A program made the translations under genes and the position numbers. This document shows positions 33,890-43,849 of a stretch of 64,000 nucleotides of DNA, one piece after another (positions within the stretch are counted from its first letter, which is position 1; every line of letters starts with the position of its first letter). The DNA lies in the NCBI GenBank assembly GCA_964017045.1, contig OZ024807.1, forward strand, positions 6,324,481 to 6,388,480, in the 5' to 3' direction. The notes under the pieces were generated by a model. The model searched no databases. It was not told the origin of the DNA and saw only the letters and a program-made list of their open reading frames with translations. The DNA is from Omphiscola glabra (taxonomy: Eukaryota; Mollusca; Gastropoda; Lymnaeidae).

Positions 33890-34623
33890 GAAACGGGATG
33901 GGGTGGTGAAACGGGATGAGGGTGGCGAAGCGGGACAGGTGGTTGTGAAACGGGACAGGGGGGGGGGCGAAACGGGACATTGGGCGGTGAAGCAGGACAA
34001 TGACAATGTGATACGAAACGGGACAATGAGGGCGAAACGGGACAATCGGTGGTGAAGCAGGACAATGGGATACGAAAGGGGACAATCGGTGGTGAAACGG
34101 GACAATGGGATACGAAAGGGGACAATCGGTGGTGAAGCAGGACAATGGGATACGAAAGGGGACAATCGGTGGTGAAGCAGGACAATGGGATACGAAAGGG
34201 GACAATCGGTGGTGAAACGGGACAATGGGATACGAAAGGGGACAATCGGTGGTGAAACGGGACAATGGGATACGAAAGGGGACAATCGGTGGTGAAGCAG
34301 GACAATGGGATACGAAAGGGGACAATCGGTGGTGAAACGGGACAATGGGATACGAAAGGGGACAATCGGTGGTGAAGCAGGACAATGGGATACGAAAGGG
34401 GACAATCGGTGGTGAAACGGGACAATGGGATACGAAAGGGGACAATCGGTGGTGAAACGGGACAATGGGATACGAAAGGGGACAATCGGTGGTGAAGCAG
34501 GACAATGGGATACGAAAGGGGACAATCGGTGGTGAAACGGGACAATGGGATACGAAAGGGGACAATCGGTGGTGAAACGGGACAATGGGATACGAAAGGG
34601 GACAATCGGTGGTGAAACGGGAC
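33890..34623. repeat. 40-bp minisatellite, about 15 regular copies plus a decayed flank
   Basis: Regular from about 34023: GGGACAATCGGTGGTGAAAC then GGGACAATGGGATACGAAAG. Two unit types alternate irregularly, differing as GAAACGG versus GAAGCAG. The left part (33890-34020) is a degenerate shorter version. All three minus-strand frames stay open for about 240-290 codons because the unit has no stop on that strand and 40 is not a multiple of 3. Confidence 0.98.
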
Positions 34624-35430
34624 AGCAGTGTGTTTAAAAAACAAACCAATAACTAGACAAGTTAAAGGCAAAGCCCTGCATGATGGATTGCATAGTGACT
34701 TGCCAAATACTCGGACGGGGCTAGAGCAGTTTCCATTTTAGCACAAACAACATGACTTCTATACCGACTTGAGATTTCCGAATATGACTGCGACACTGAC
34801 TTTATGATCTCTTACTGAGTCTACCCGTCTAACTACGCCTTCTACGCAAGCTCCAAGATGTCCGACGCTTCCGGTCAGAATAGTCTCGTGCAGCTCTAGG
34901 CTTCTACACAGCGACATTCGCGTTGACAGAAGAAGGCTGGCTTTTTTTATTTTGATTTAACCATTTTCAAAATAAACCCAACTGAAATCGAAATGGAGTG
35001 GACCAGGTTGTGCGGCGTCTACATACCTGATAATATACGAGAGGATGGAAACGATGTGCTATCAGACGGTAATGGTCGGACGTCAGCTTTGTTTAAAAAC
35101 TGGGTTGTTTTGTTTTTGTGGATAAAAGCCTGTTAAAGGTTTCCCGGCTTTCACCTCTAGTTGATGGGATTTTTAAGCTGAACAATACGCGGAAACCTGT
35201 TGACACAACATATAGTATGTTTGCAACATTAAAAAAACAATATGTTTGCATACCGCTTATAATAAACATGAGATCCGAAAAGATTTGTCGTAAAGGGTCA
35301 AAGCAATAGTACAATTGAATTTAAAATTTTTTTTTTGCTTTTCAGTTCTCAGCCGCTCTTCATCTTAAGTTGCTTGGACGGAAGGAAAAGTTTGGCATCG
35401 TCGGGCGTGATCGTGAGTAAACTCTTAAAT
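34624..35430. other. Non-coding stretch
   Basis: Mostly unique, AT-rich after 34930. Nothing recognised. Confidence 0.45.
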
Positions 35431-35808
35431 TCCCCCCTCTCTCTCCCTCTCCCCTCCCCTCTCTCTCTTACCTCTTTCTCTTTCTCTCTCGATCTCTCGC
35501 TCTCTCCCTCTCTCTCTCGTTCTCTCTTACTCTCTTTGTCTCTCTCTCTCTCTCTCTCTCTCTTTGTCGCTCTCTCTCTTTCTCTATCGATCTCCATCTC
35601 TCTCTGTATCTCCCTCTTTCTATTTATCCTCTTTCTCTCTTTCTCTCTCTTTCTCTCATTCTCCCTCCTCTCTCTTATATATCTCTCCTTTTCTCTTTCT
35701 CTCTTTCTCTCTCTCTTTCGTTCTCTCATGGATGTCTGTCTATCTATCTTTCTTTCTCTCTCTCTGTGTCTATCTCTCTTCACCCCCTCTCTCTCTCTCT
35801 CACACACA
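35431..35808. repeat. (CT)n-rich polypyrimidine tract, ~380 bp
   Basis: CTCTCT with TTTCTCTC interruptions across nearly 380 bp, one strand almost purely pyrimidine. Long open frames on both strands are a composition effect. Confidence 0.96.
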
Positions 35809-35814
35809 TTGCGG

Positions 35815-37125
35815 TCGCCATTGATTTTTAACGCACCATATTTAGGTTTCAAATCATAATTTAACTTACAGCGAGACGTGTCATTGTGAGAGTCACTCTG
35901 ATATTTAAATGTCTTCTCTTCTTCCTACCCATGCACCAAGGTAACAACAGACCCGGTTAGCTCCCCGTCATCAACTAATCCCCTCCTTACGATTCTTTCA
36001 CCCCCTCCCTTCATTTTTTAATTATTTTTTTTAAAAACTGAAACTAATCCTTAGAACTGTGAGGATCACTGTCCGCCGCCCCCCCCCCCACCCAATATTA
36101 GTAGCGGTTAAGCCAGCCAATATCTACATAGCTGATTGCCATGCAGCCTCGGTCTGATAATAAATAGCTTCATTTTAACCAGGGGAATTGCTTCGTAAAT
36201 CAGAGATTCTTCCAGTGTCAGGCTCAGCTTATTGCCAGTAGATCTTCAGATAGTTTGGCCCAAGAGATGAGCGCGGACGGGGGGGGGGGGGGGGGTTTAA
36301 GGAAGGAGGAGGAGGGGTGGTTTTAGGGTGGGGACAAGACGTGCTATGATGGCCGGGTGGTGGGGGTGACGGACAACACACAACAACAACACATGATGCC
36401 CTACCTTATTGGCCAACTGTTGTCATAGCTTTAGTGCTCCCCTCCCCCCCGCCCCCCCCCCAATCCCCGTAATAAAAAACCACATATTTCGTAACTTTTG
36501 GTGAGACAAGACTTGGAGCATATTATCTTTCACTCCGAAGTTTTAAATGGGACTGAAGTTTGGAAGCTGTCACAATTTAGTCAGTTAACTTATATTTTGA
36601 CAATTGGCTGTTCATTTACTTCCTGATTTAATGTTTATAATGTTTTTTTTTTGGTTTTTTTTTTGTTTGTTTGTTTTTTCAATGAGAAATATAAGTGGGA
36701 CAGACACATTTTTTATAGAGAATGTGAGACACGCTTTTACCAGATTCGCCTCAAGGGCATTACTGGGCATATTCGTTCTCCTCCCATGGTGAGCGTCATC
36801 AACAGCTGCACGCCCTCTCAGACCAACCGACCAACCCCCCCCCCACCCTCCTGGCCCCAAGACGCTTCTTCCACTATGAACCTAGCTTTGTTTTTTCCCT
36901 TAAAGCCTTGTATGTCTAAACCTGCAGGTTGACTCGTGTTACCTTGAAACCTAATACGTGCATCCAAATTATACTATAAAGCACTTACTAATCCAGGTTC
37001 AGTTCAGCTACCAACGAGCTTTCCTATCCAGAAACTACTATATATTATTACATTGGATTTGTTTGGGTTTTTTTCTCTTCTTCTTTCTATTGGTGAGTTT
37101 AAAAAAAACAAACACATCAAAATGC
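35815..37125. other. Non-coding stretch
   Basis: A unique island at 36100-36260 has balanced composition. Runs of 17 G (36279-36295), C-runs (36079-36089, 36446-36460) and T-runs (36645-36665) punctuate the rest. No gene. Confidence 0.45.
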
Positions 37126-37127
37126 AC

Positions 37128-37502
37128 AATGGACTACGATGAGTCGATTGTTTTGTCACGTGATAAGCGTAAGTACGAGTAAGACTTCCGGGAGGTTGTC
37201 TGCAAAAAAACTAGTCGCTCACAAATTTTTCTTCAAACAACTTTCTTCCTTTAATCATAACTGAATTATAATTATTGTCACATTTATGAATGTCATTTAA
37301 AAAACAAGTGAATTCAAGAATATTTTGAAAAGTAACATTTTTAATTAACACTGGGGAAGCGCTGATGGAGACAAACATTTTGCTTTAAAATTAATGATAA
37401 TGGCTGATCAGCTGTTATCTGTTGTTATGTGTAGCAGACAGCCTACCAATGGCTCTTACGTATCACGTGACAAAACAAGGAAGTGACTCATCGTAGTCCA
37501 TT
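37128..37502. mobile_element. Inverted-repeat element (MITE-like), 375 bp
   Basis: The left arm AATGGACTACGATGAGTC then TTGTTTTGTCACGTGATA is mirrored on the right (TATCACGTGACAAAACAA then GACTCATCGTAGTCCATT). Arms are about 45 bp and differ by a few bases of spacing. The interior is AT-rich and non-coding. No flanking duplication found, so the superfamily is open. Each arm carries a TCACGTGA E-box palindrome. Confidence 0.78.
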
Positions 37503-37544
37503 CTCTATGTAACGATTTAGCAATCAACTAACACTTTCACCGAA

Positions 37545-37725
37545 GAAAGCTCCCTGGCAACTGCGCTAGATGAAATTCTTTTCTTTAAAAAAATACAGCA
37601 AGTGCCTTTGGTGCGTAATATTTCCTTTTTGTGTTACGGAAATAGTTGGTGTGATAAATCTGCTGTGTAAAAAGGGTTTGGGGGGATGGGACATTAGAAT
37701 ATTGATATAGTTCAGGAGCGGTGTC
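37545..37725 (+). repeat. Dispersed repeat family GTGCGTAATAT, copy 3
   Basis: Blocks GCAACTGCGCTAGATGA, GCAAGTGCCTTTGGTGCGTA, TTCCTTTTTGTG, GAAATAGTTGGTG and ATTGATATAGTTCAGGAGCG, the same order as at 9128 and 24318. It begins about 40 bp after the inverted-repeat element. Confidence 0.7.
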
Positions 37726-38170
37726 GGGGGGGGGGGGGAGGGTATCATTACTAATACTTGGAACTCGTATAAAGTACGTTTCTTTAATGCAAGTTTTGTT
37801 AATTAACTTGGGAAGTGCACGTACCGCGACCGTCTTTATTTTCGACGGCCCACAACCGGTGCAGGAATAATTTTTTAACGACTTCAACAAATGAATGAAC
37901 GAAAAGAAACGTATTATTATTAATTGGATGGTCCTGAAAGTTCTCTATAAATTTCAAAAGACATGGTATTCGACAAGCTTTAAATAACCAGGGCTTTTTA
38001 TCTGTGCACAATCTCCCCAGCACCGAGGACAGTTAAGCCGATGCTGAAACGGTTCGGCTAAATACCGAGAGAGAAAAAAAATATTTAAACATAATGAGAT
38101 ACATTAAAACAATAATAGACGGAGTTCTTCGTTAATACTAATTTTCGAGCTAAGACTTGAAGATGGGCCA
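37726..38170. other. Non-coding stretch
   Basis: A G-run at about 37727-37738, then AT-rich unique sequence. Nothing recognised. Confidence 0.4.
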
Positions 38171-38178
38171 CTGAACAC

Positions 38179-38347
38179 CAGTGGCGTAGTGAGGGGGGGC
38201 ATGGGGGGAATCATGCCCCGGGCGCTACTCACAATGAGGCGCCAAATTGTATATTTTACTATAATATTGTATGGTTTTCGAATAAGGGGGGGGGGGCGCT
38301 AAAAAGGTATTGTGCCCCGGGCGCGAGTTAATCTCGCTACGCCACTG
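38179..38347 (+). mobile_element. hAT-type MITE with CAGTGGCGTAG ends, perfect TSD
   Basis: Left end CAGTGGCGTAGTGAGG, right end TCTCGCTACGCCACTG. A perfect 8-bp direct repeat CTGAACAC flanks it (38171-38178 and 38348-38355) and fits the nTnnnnAn target pattern. The interior has GCCCCGGGCGC in both arms. 169 bp, no coding. This is the best-preserved member of its family here. Confidence 0.93.
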
Positions 38348-38355
38348 CTGAACAC

Positions 38356-38906
38356 TAACGAAAGAAGAAGGGGAATGAAAAACAAACGAACAAACAACCC
38401 ATATTTGTAATCTCATCTGTTCGTTTTATTTCACGTGTTGCTGGTAATGAGCAATTATAAATGTTTTTTTTTTTTTAAATAATTAAAAAATCTTTAACCG
38501 TCGCTAATCTTTGGTCTGATGATTAAGATCTGAATTACTTGTTGCATTCGTTGATTCAACAACTGTTGAATAGCGATAGCGATAGAGCGACACACGTTTT
38601 TTCTCTTCTTTTTTCTCTTTCTGTGAAACTTGTGTTGTTTGATGCATCGACTCTTCCGGTGGCCGGGCCGTCATTTAAACGACCCCTGGCAACGTCTCAG
38701 CCTTTGTGGTTCAGTTCTGTTGGCTTTAAGCTCTGCGGGGTTGGCGAAAAGAACATGACACGTCTGTCTGCCAGGCAGTAAGATGTCGCCAAACTTTGGT
38801 CACCTGGGGGACACGAAGCTGTGCAACCCCTGGAGTTTCCCGGGGGACAATTTATGTTATGTGGTGCGCTTATATATGCTGCATGAATCGATTAAAAAGA
38901 CGCTTG
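38356..38906. other. Non-coding stretch
   Basis: An AT-rich start with a T-run near 38465-38476, then a mixed unique segment. An 80-codon frame (38539-38781) has no recognised domain. Confidence 0.4.
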
Positions 38907-39851
38907 TATCCGGGTACATGCAGATGGCGCCCAGGTATCGGGTGACATGAAGATGGTGCCCTGGTATCGTGTGACATGCAGATAGCGCCCAGGTATCGGG
39001 TGACATGAAGATGGTGCCCTGGTATCGTGTGACATGCAGATGGCGCCCAGGTATCGGGTGACATGCAGATGGCGCCCAGGTATCGTGTGACATGCAGATG
39101 TCGCCCAGGTATCGAGTGACATGCAGATGGCGCCCAGGTATCGAGTGACATGCAGATGGTGCCCTGGTATCGGGGTACATGCAGATGGCGCCCAGGTATC
39201 GAGTGACATGCAGATGGTGCCCTGGTATCGGGGTACATGCAGATGGCGCCCAGGTATCGGGTGACATGCAGATGGCGCCCAGGTATCGTGTGACATGCAG
39301 ATGGCGCCCAGGTATCGAGTGACATGCAGATGGTGCCCTGGTATCGGGTGACATGCAGATGATGCCCTGGTATCGGGTGACATGCAGATGGTGCCCTGGT
39401 ATCGGGTGACATGCAGATGGTGCCCTGGTATCGGGTGACATGCAGATGGCGCCCATGTATCGGGTGACATGCAGATGGTGTCCTGGTATCGGGTGACATG
39501 CAGATGGTCCCCAGGTATCGGGTGCCATGCAGATGGTGCCCAGGTACCGGGTGACATGCAGATGTTGCCCAGGTATCGGGTGACATGCAGATGGTGCCAA
39601 GGTATCGGGTGACATGCAGATGGTGCCCATATATCGGGTGACATGCAGATGGTGCCAAGGTATCGGGTGACATACAGATGGTGCCCAGATATCGGGTGAC
39701 ATGCAGATGGTGCCCTGGTATCGGGTGACATGCAGATGGTGCCCAGGTATCGGGTGACATGCAGATGGTGCCCAGATATCGGGTGACATGCAGATGGTGC
39801 CCAGATATCGGGTGACATGCAGATGGTGGCCAGGTATCGGGTGACATGCAG
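38907..39851. repeat. 29-bp minisatellite, about 33 copies
   Basis: Unit ATGCAGATGGTGCCCTGGTA then TCGGGTGAC. Variants GGCGCCCAGG and GGTGCCCTGG alternate in the left half, and GGTGCCCAGATATC marks the right half. With 29 bp per unit and no minus-strand stop, all three minus frames are open for 300-340 codons. None is a gene. Confidence 0.98.
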
Positions 39852-39921
39852 AAACGATTTCTTGACTAAGCAACCGTTCGATAAAAAACACTAATATAAT
39901 ATGTTTTTGACAACAAAAAAA

Positions 39922-40000
39922 ATGTTACGCACCAAATGCAGTTGCGGTATATTAAATAATCTCATTTAGTGCAGATATCCGGAATTTTATTACGTGACAT
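39922..40000 (-). repeat. Dispersed repeat family GTGCGTAATAT, copy 4 (inverted)
   Basis: On the minus strand the blocks CTGCACTAAATGAGATT, CAACTGCATTTGGTGCGTAA and a T-run follow the family order. It begins about 70 bp after the 29-bp array. Confidence 0.62.
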
Positions 40001-40182
40001 TGTTGCACAGTGAATTGTGTATTTTAATTATGATAGGACTTTTTCTTCGAGATTCTCAAACTTTGAAAATTGTGACTGAGCTCTGTAGAAACAAACCTTA
40101 AAGAAGGTCAATTGTGAATTCCATCTCTCACTAGGGAAAAAAAAAAAGAATTTAATAGCTCTATATAATAATTCTCTTGTTG

Positions 40183-40560
40183 TTTCTGCCGGCGATGATA
40201 TTTTCATAAGCTATTTACGGCGAGGAAATTTTCATAAGCTATTTACGGCGAGGAAATTTTCATAAGCTATTTACGGCGAGGAAATTTTCATAAGCTATTT
40301 ACGGCGAGGAAATTTTCATAAGCTATTTACGGCGATGACATTTTCATTAGCTATTTCCGGCGATGGTATTTTCATAAGCTATTTCCGGCGATGATATTTT
40401 CATAAGCTATTTCCGGCGATGATATTTTCATAAGCTATTTCCGGCGATGATATTTTCATAAGCTATTTCCGGCGATGATATTTTTTTCACAAGCTATTTC
40501 CGGCGAGGGTATCTTCATAGACGATGATACTTTCACAGGCTATTTCTGGCTATGGTATTA
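40183..40560. repeat. 28-bp minisatellite, about 12 copies in two blocks
   Basis: Unit TTTTCATAAGCTATTT then a variable 12-bp part. The first block carries ACGGCGAGGAAA, the second CCGGCGATGATA, and the outer copies are decayed. Each subtype was amplified locally. Confidence 0.95.
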
Positions 40561-40669
40561 TCCCTAAAGTTTTTTTTTTCATTTTTTTGTTCTGTCGGTA
40601 ACTTTCCTTTATTTCTTGACATTGTCACGTTCATATCTGAAACGTGACAAATATTGAGAGGCTCTACAT

Positions 40670-41088
40670 CAGAGGTTCCCAAACTTTTTTGTCTCGTAGA
40701 CCCCTTGCCATGTTTTTCGGTTTTGGGTAGACCCCCTGCTTACCTGATATTGATTTTTTTCAAATTCATTAACTTTAAATGTATTTTGACAGGCGGTATA
40801 GTGCTGCTCACTTTGAACGATTTAAATTTATAACGGTAGTGAAGTGCAGTGTGAATAACTTTTTTAAAAACATGTTTTATACATTTTTTATTTAAATTTA
40901 AATTAATAAATGCCAAAATAGAAGTCTTGACCCATTACATGAGATCCACTATCGTCGACGCCAATTTTTATTTCATGGACCCCCATTTTCATTTCATGGA
41001 CCCCCATTTTTTTTTCCGCTGCCATAGACCACTTGCAAATTGTCGTAGACCCCTGGGGGGTCGATATAGACCACTTTGGGAATCACTG
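40670..41088 (+). mobile_element. hAT-type MITE with CAGAGGTTCCCAAAC ends, perfect TSD
   Basis: Left end CAGAGGTTCCCAAACTTTTT, right end GACCACTTTGGGAATCACTG. A perfect 8-bp duplication CTCTACAT flanks it (40662-40669 and 41089-41096). Internal blocks CGTAGACCCCTTGCC and CGTAGACCCCTGGGG mirror each other, and TTTCATGGACCCCCATTTT is tandemly repeated near 40970. 419 bp, no transposase. The target has a central TA, as in the SPIN-like copies, but also fits nTnnnnAn. Confidence 0.93.
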
Positions 41089-41096
41089 CTCTACAT

Positions 41097-41680
41097 CAAT
41101 GTATTACAAGATCGATTTTAATTCATTCCCACAACCAAATGTCTTGCGTATAGTCTAGAAATATTTTTCTATCTCTCTCGCTCTCTCTCCCTCCCATTTT
41201 TTTTTGGTGTTATTGTTTGTACTTTTGAAGAATACAATTCATTTCTTTTAATGTTCCCCTTCCCTGTGAACAAAATTAAATTGTTACCGCTGTTCCCGGT
41301 TGAAAACTAAAAAAAAAAATAAAAAAAAAAAAAAGAAACAACTTTAAAAGCGCTCGGATGTCTGTTGTGGCCAAAAAGCTGTGGCGTGGAGCGCCAGGCG
41401 ACGTCATACGAGCCGGGCCGGGGGTGAAAACAAGCGCTGAACGTGAGCAGGCTGGGGCGTGGGGGTGGGGGCCCAAATGAGGGGGTGGGGGTGGTGGTGG
41501 AGCCAAGCCAGTCTAACTCAAAACACGGCGTGTTTACCTGTCGTACTAAGGGCAGGGGAAATAAACATGGTGCTATTATACGGCAAAATGGGGCGCGGGG
41601 TCTCAGGGGGCGCTGTGCGCAAGGGGGTGTTTGAGTGAAATTAATATTTTAGAAAAATTAGCATAATAAATAGGAAGATG
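41097..41680. other. Non-coding stretch
   Basis: A (CT)-rich patch at 41171-41193, an A-rich tract at 41309-41335 and G-rich sequence at 41455-41500. No gene. Confidence 0.45.
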
Positions 41681-41683
41681 TTA

Positions 41684-41771
41684 TATAATGGTGGTAGTGT
41701 GTAATGACGGTAGTGTGAAATGGAGGTAGTGTGTAATTGAGGTATTTTGTAATGGAGGTACTGTGTAATGG
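41684..41771. repeat. ~17-bp tandem repeat, 5 copies
   Basis: Units near GGAGGTAGTGTGTAATG with substitutions. Confidence 0.85.
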
Positions 41772-42158
41772 AAAAAAAAAATTGAGCCATAACTAAATTT
41801 CCGATTTTTTTTTTTATTAGATCCTGATTAGCATTGCGTAGTCTGTTGGTGAAACATGAAGATGACCTAGTTCCGCCATGTACCTGGAAGCTTTAAGCTT
41901 AACTGTTGGACCGTATATGGGTGGAAGTAGTCTTTGACCGTTCAATAACAACAATATATATTTTTGTTAAAATGTGCTTTAAATAAATGAATAGTTTTAA
42001 TTTTTTATTTCGTAAATCGCACGAATAACATTTTCTTGAAGTTATTGGACAATACAACATAGGTTTATTAAGTTATATATTGCATGTTCCCATTCAATAG
42101 TATTCGTGAGTGGCGACAAATTTTACCATACCTTCCTTATTGAGACTTCTCATCAACG

Positions 42159-42313
42159 CAGTGGCGTACCCAGGGCAGTGTGCGAGGACGAAGGTTGCGA
42201 CCGCCCCGGGCGACCCTTTTGGGTTTATACATTTTATAAAGGATGTGTGTGTGTTAGTGGGGCGCACTTTTGGGAAATCGCCTCGGGCGGCATTTAGTAA
42301 GGGCCCGACACTG
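42159..42313 (+). mobile_element. Possible hAT MITE, CAGTGGCGTACC start
   Basis: It begins CAGTGGCGTACCCAGG, has ACCGCCCCGGGCGACC and CGCCTCGGGCGGC inside, and could end GGCCCGACACTG. The flanking 8-mers CATCAACG and CGTCATAT agree only at 4 positions, so the right limit is uncertain. Confidence 0.45.
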
Positions 42314-42477
42314 CGTCATATAACCTTTGACCTCAATGGCTGCTCAGGCTATGTCTTCCATGTTCTGTGAGTCGATCATTACAATTACGTCATAATATAG
42401 AAATAAGAACTACATTTTGGGCTGAGAAGGATTGTTCAAAAGTTTCAAGTTGGAAAAAAGGAAAAGCAGCGAAACAA

Positions 42478-42535
42478 TAGACACGAGAACCGAACCCATG
42501 ATCTTTGGAACGGCGGCGCACGTCTTAGCCACACT
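42478..42535 (-). other. tRNA-derived (SINE-like) fragment
   Basis: The minus strand shows TGGCTAAGACGTG, close to an A-box, then TTCCAAAGATCATG and GGTTCGGTTCTCG, close to a B-box. The spacing of about 36 bp is shorter than the roughly 44 bp of a true tRNA, and the arms do not pair well. This suggests a degraded tRNA-related SINE head and not a tRNA gene. A CAG|GTAAGT sequence, like a splice donor, lies just upstream on the same strand, after an unrecognised open frame. Confidence 0.3.
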
Positions 42536-42727
42536 TACCTGTGCAGTCTGGTAGTGGAGTGCCTGGGAAGAGTCGAATAGATTGCCGTCATTTGTCTCCC
42601 CATCCTTTATGACGTTTGTGAGTAGCAGTAGGTTCCAGTAATTTGACAAGACGTGCGCGAGTTCGTCTTGATGAACGTCCCGATGTCTGGCAGCGTCTCT
42701 CCGTATGACGGAAGACCTTCGCCGCAA

Positions 42728-43280
42728 TTGGGAGCCCTCTTAGGACGTAGCGATGGTACGCCTATTCCAGCGGTTCTCAATGTGTGTTTTCCGACAAGTG
42801 CCTCGGAGAGTCCTTTTGTTAACCAAGCATCATGGCTTGAGTGAAGTATCGCAACAAAGATATGGAATGCAGCATAGATGGAAGGTTTTTAGGATGAAAT
42901 ATGGATGAATTTGACAGAAAATCTAACGGTTAATGGCCACGATAATATTCAGAGGTATGCAACCGATTTCACAAAATGCAAACGGGATGTAAAGAAGTTT
43001 TAAACAAGATAAGTGTTACTTTTTTTTTTTTTTTTTGTATAGTGCACACAAAATATTATTATTTTGATATTAATGTAGTATGAAAAGTTAATAATAAAAA
43101 GAAAGGGTTCCTAACATCAGCAATTTTGAGGGCCATCGACTGTGTAAACGGCTGGCGCCTTTACATCACGCATCAAGTCTTGAGTGGTTTCAGTGCGAGA
43201 TTATTTGAGCGACGCCGCGCCAAGGATGATTATTCCAAGAATGACGCAATGGAGGACATTGACAACACTGGAGGAATCCG
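42728..43280. other. Non-coding stretch
   Basis: CAGCGGTTCTCAATGTG at 42768 resembles a SPIN-like left end, but nothing else of that element follows. Poly-T at about 43020-43036. No gene. Confidence 0.4.
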
Positions 43281-43282
43281 AA

Positions 43283-43848
43283 TCCCTTTCTTATTCATGG
43301 GAAGATCCAGCAACTGTTCAGATGAGGCCATCCGGGGATTTTAATCCATTTCTTAATCATGGGGTGATACAGCGACTGCTCAGTTGAGGCCATCCAGGGA
43401 TTGTAATCCCTTTCTTAATCATTGGGTGATACAGCGACTGTTCAGTTGAGGCCATCCAGGGATTGTAATCCCTTTCTTAATCACGGGGTGATACAGTGAC
43501 TGTTCAGTAGAGGCCATCCAGGGATTGTAATCCCTTTCTTAATCATGGGGGTGATACAGCGACAGTTCAGTTGAGGCCATCCATGGATTGTAATCCCTTT
43601 CTTAATCATGGGGTGATACAGTGACTGTTCAGTAGAGGCCATCCATGGATTGTAATCCCTTTCTTAATCATGGGTGTGATACAGCGACAGTTCAGTTGAG
43701 GCCATCCAGGGATTGTAATCCCTTTCTTAATCATGGGGTGATACAGTGACTGTTCAGTAGAGGCCATCCAGGGATTGTAATCCCTTTCTTAATCATGGGG
43801 GTGATACAGCGACAGTTCATCTGAGGCCATCCAGGGATTGTCATACCT
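43283..43848. repeat. 62/63-bp minisatellite, about 9 copies, with palindromic core
   Basis: Unit: GAGGCCATCCAGGGATTGTA, ATCCCTTTCTTAATCATGG, GGTGATACAGCGACTGTTCA. The centre is the inverted repeat GGGATTGTAATCCC. Alternation of CAGTTGAGG and CAGTAGAGG, of GCGACAG and GTGACTG, and of a GGGGG insertion indicates a two-unit (~125-bp) higher-order period in the right half. Confidence 0.96.
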
Positions 43849-43849
43849 C

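Noticed and set aside
33768..34671. Frames of 243-293 codons on the minus strand
   Set aside because: Product of the 40-bp minisatellite, open in all three frames.
35335..35859. 174-codon Leu/Ser-rich frame that resembles a membrane protein
   Set aside because: It lies in a (CT)n tract, and the opposite strand is also open.
38857..39891. Three overlapping frames of 308-344 codons on the minus strand
   Set aside because: They are the three readings of a 29-bp tandem repeat without stops on that strand; all frames are equally open and none has non-repeat domain sequence.
42768..42800. CAGCGGTTCTCAATGTG as a SPIN-like left end
   Set aside because: No internal SPIN blocks and no right terminus follow; similarity stops after about 13 bases.
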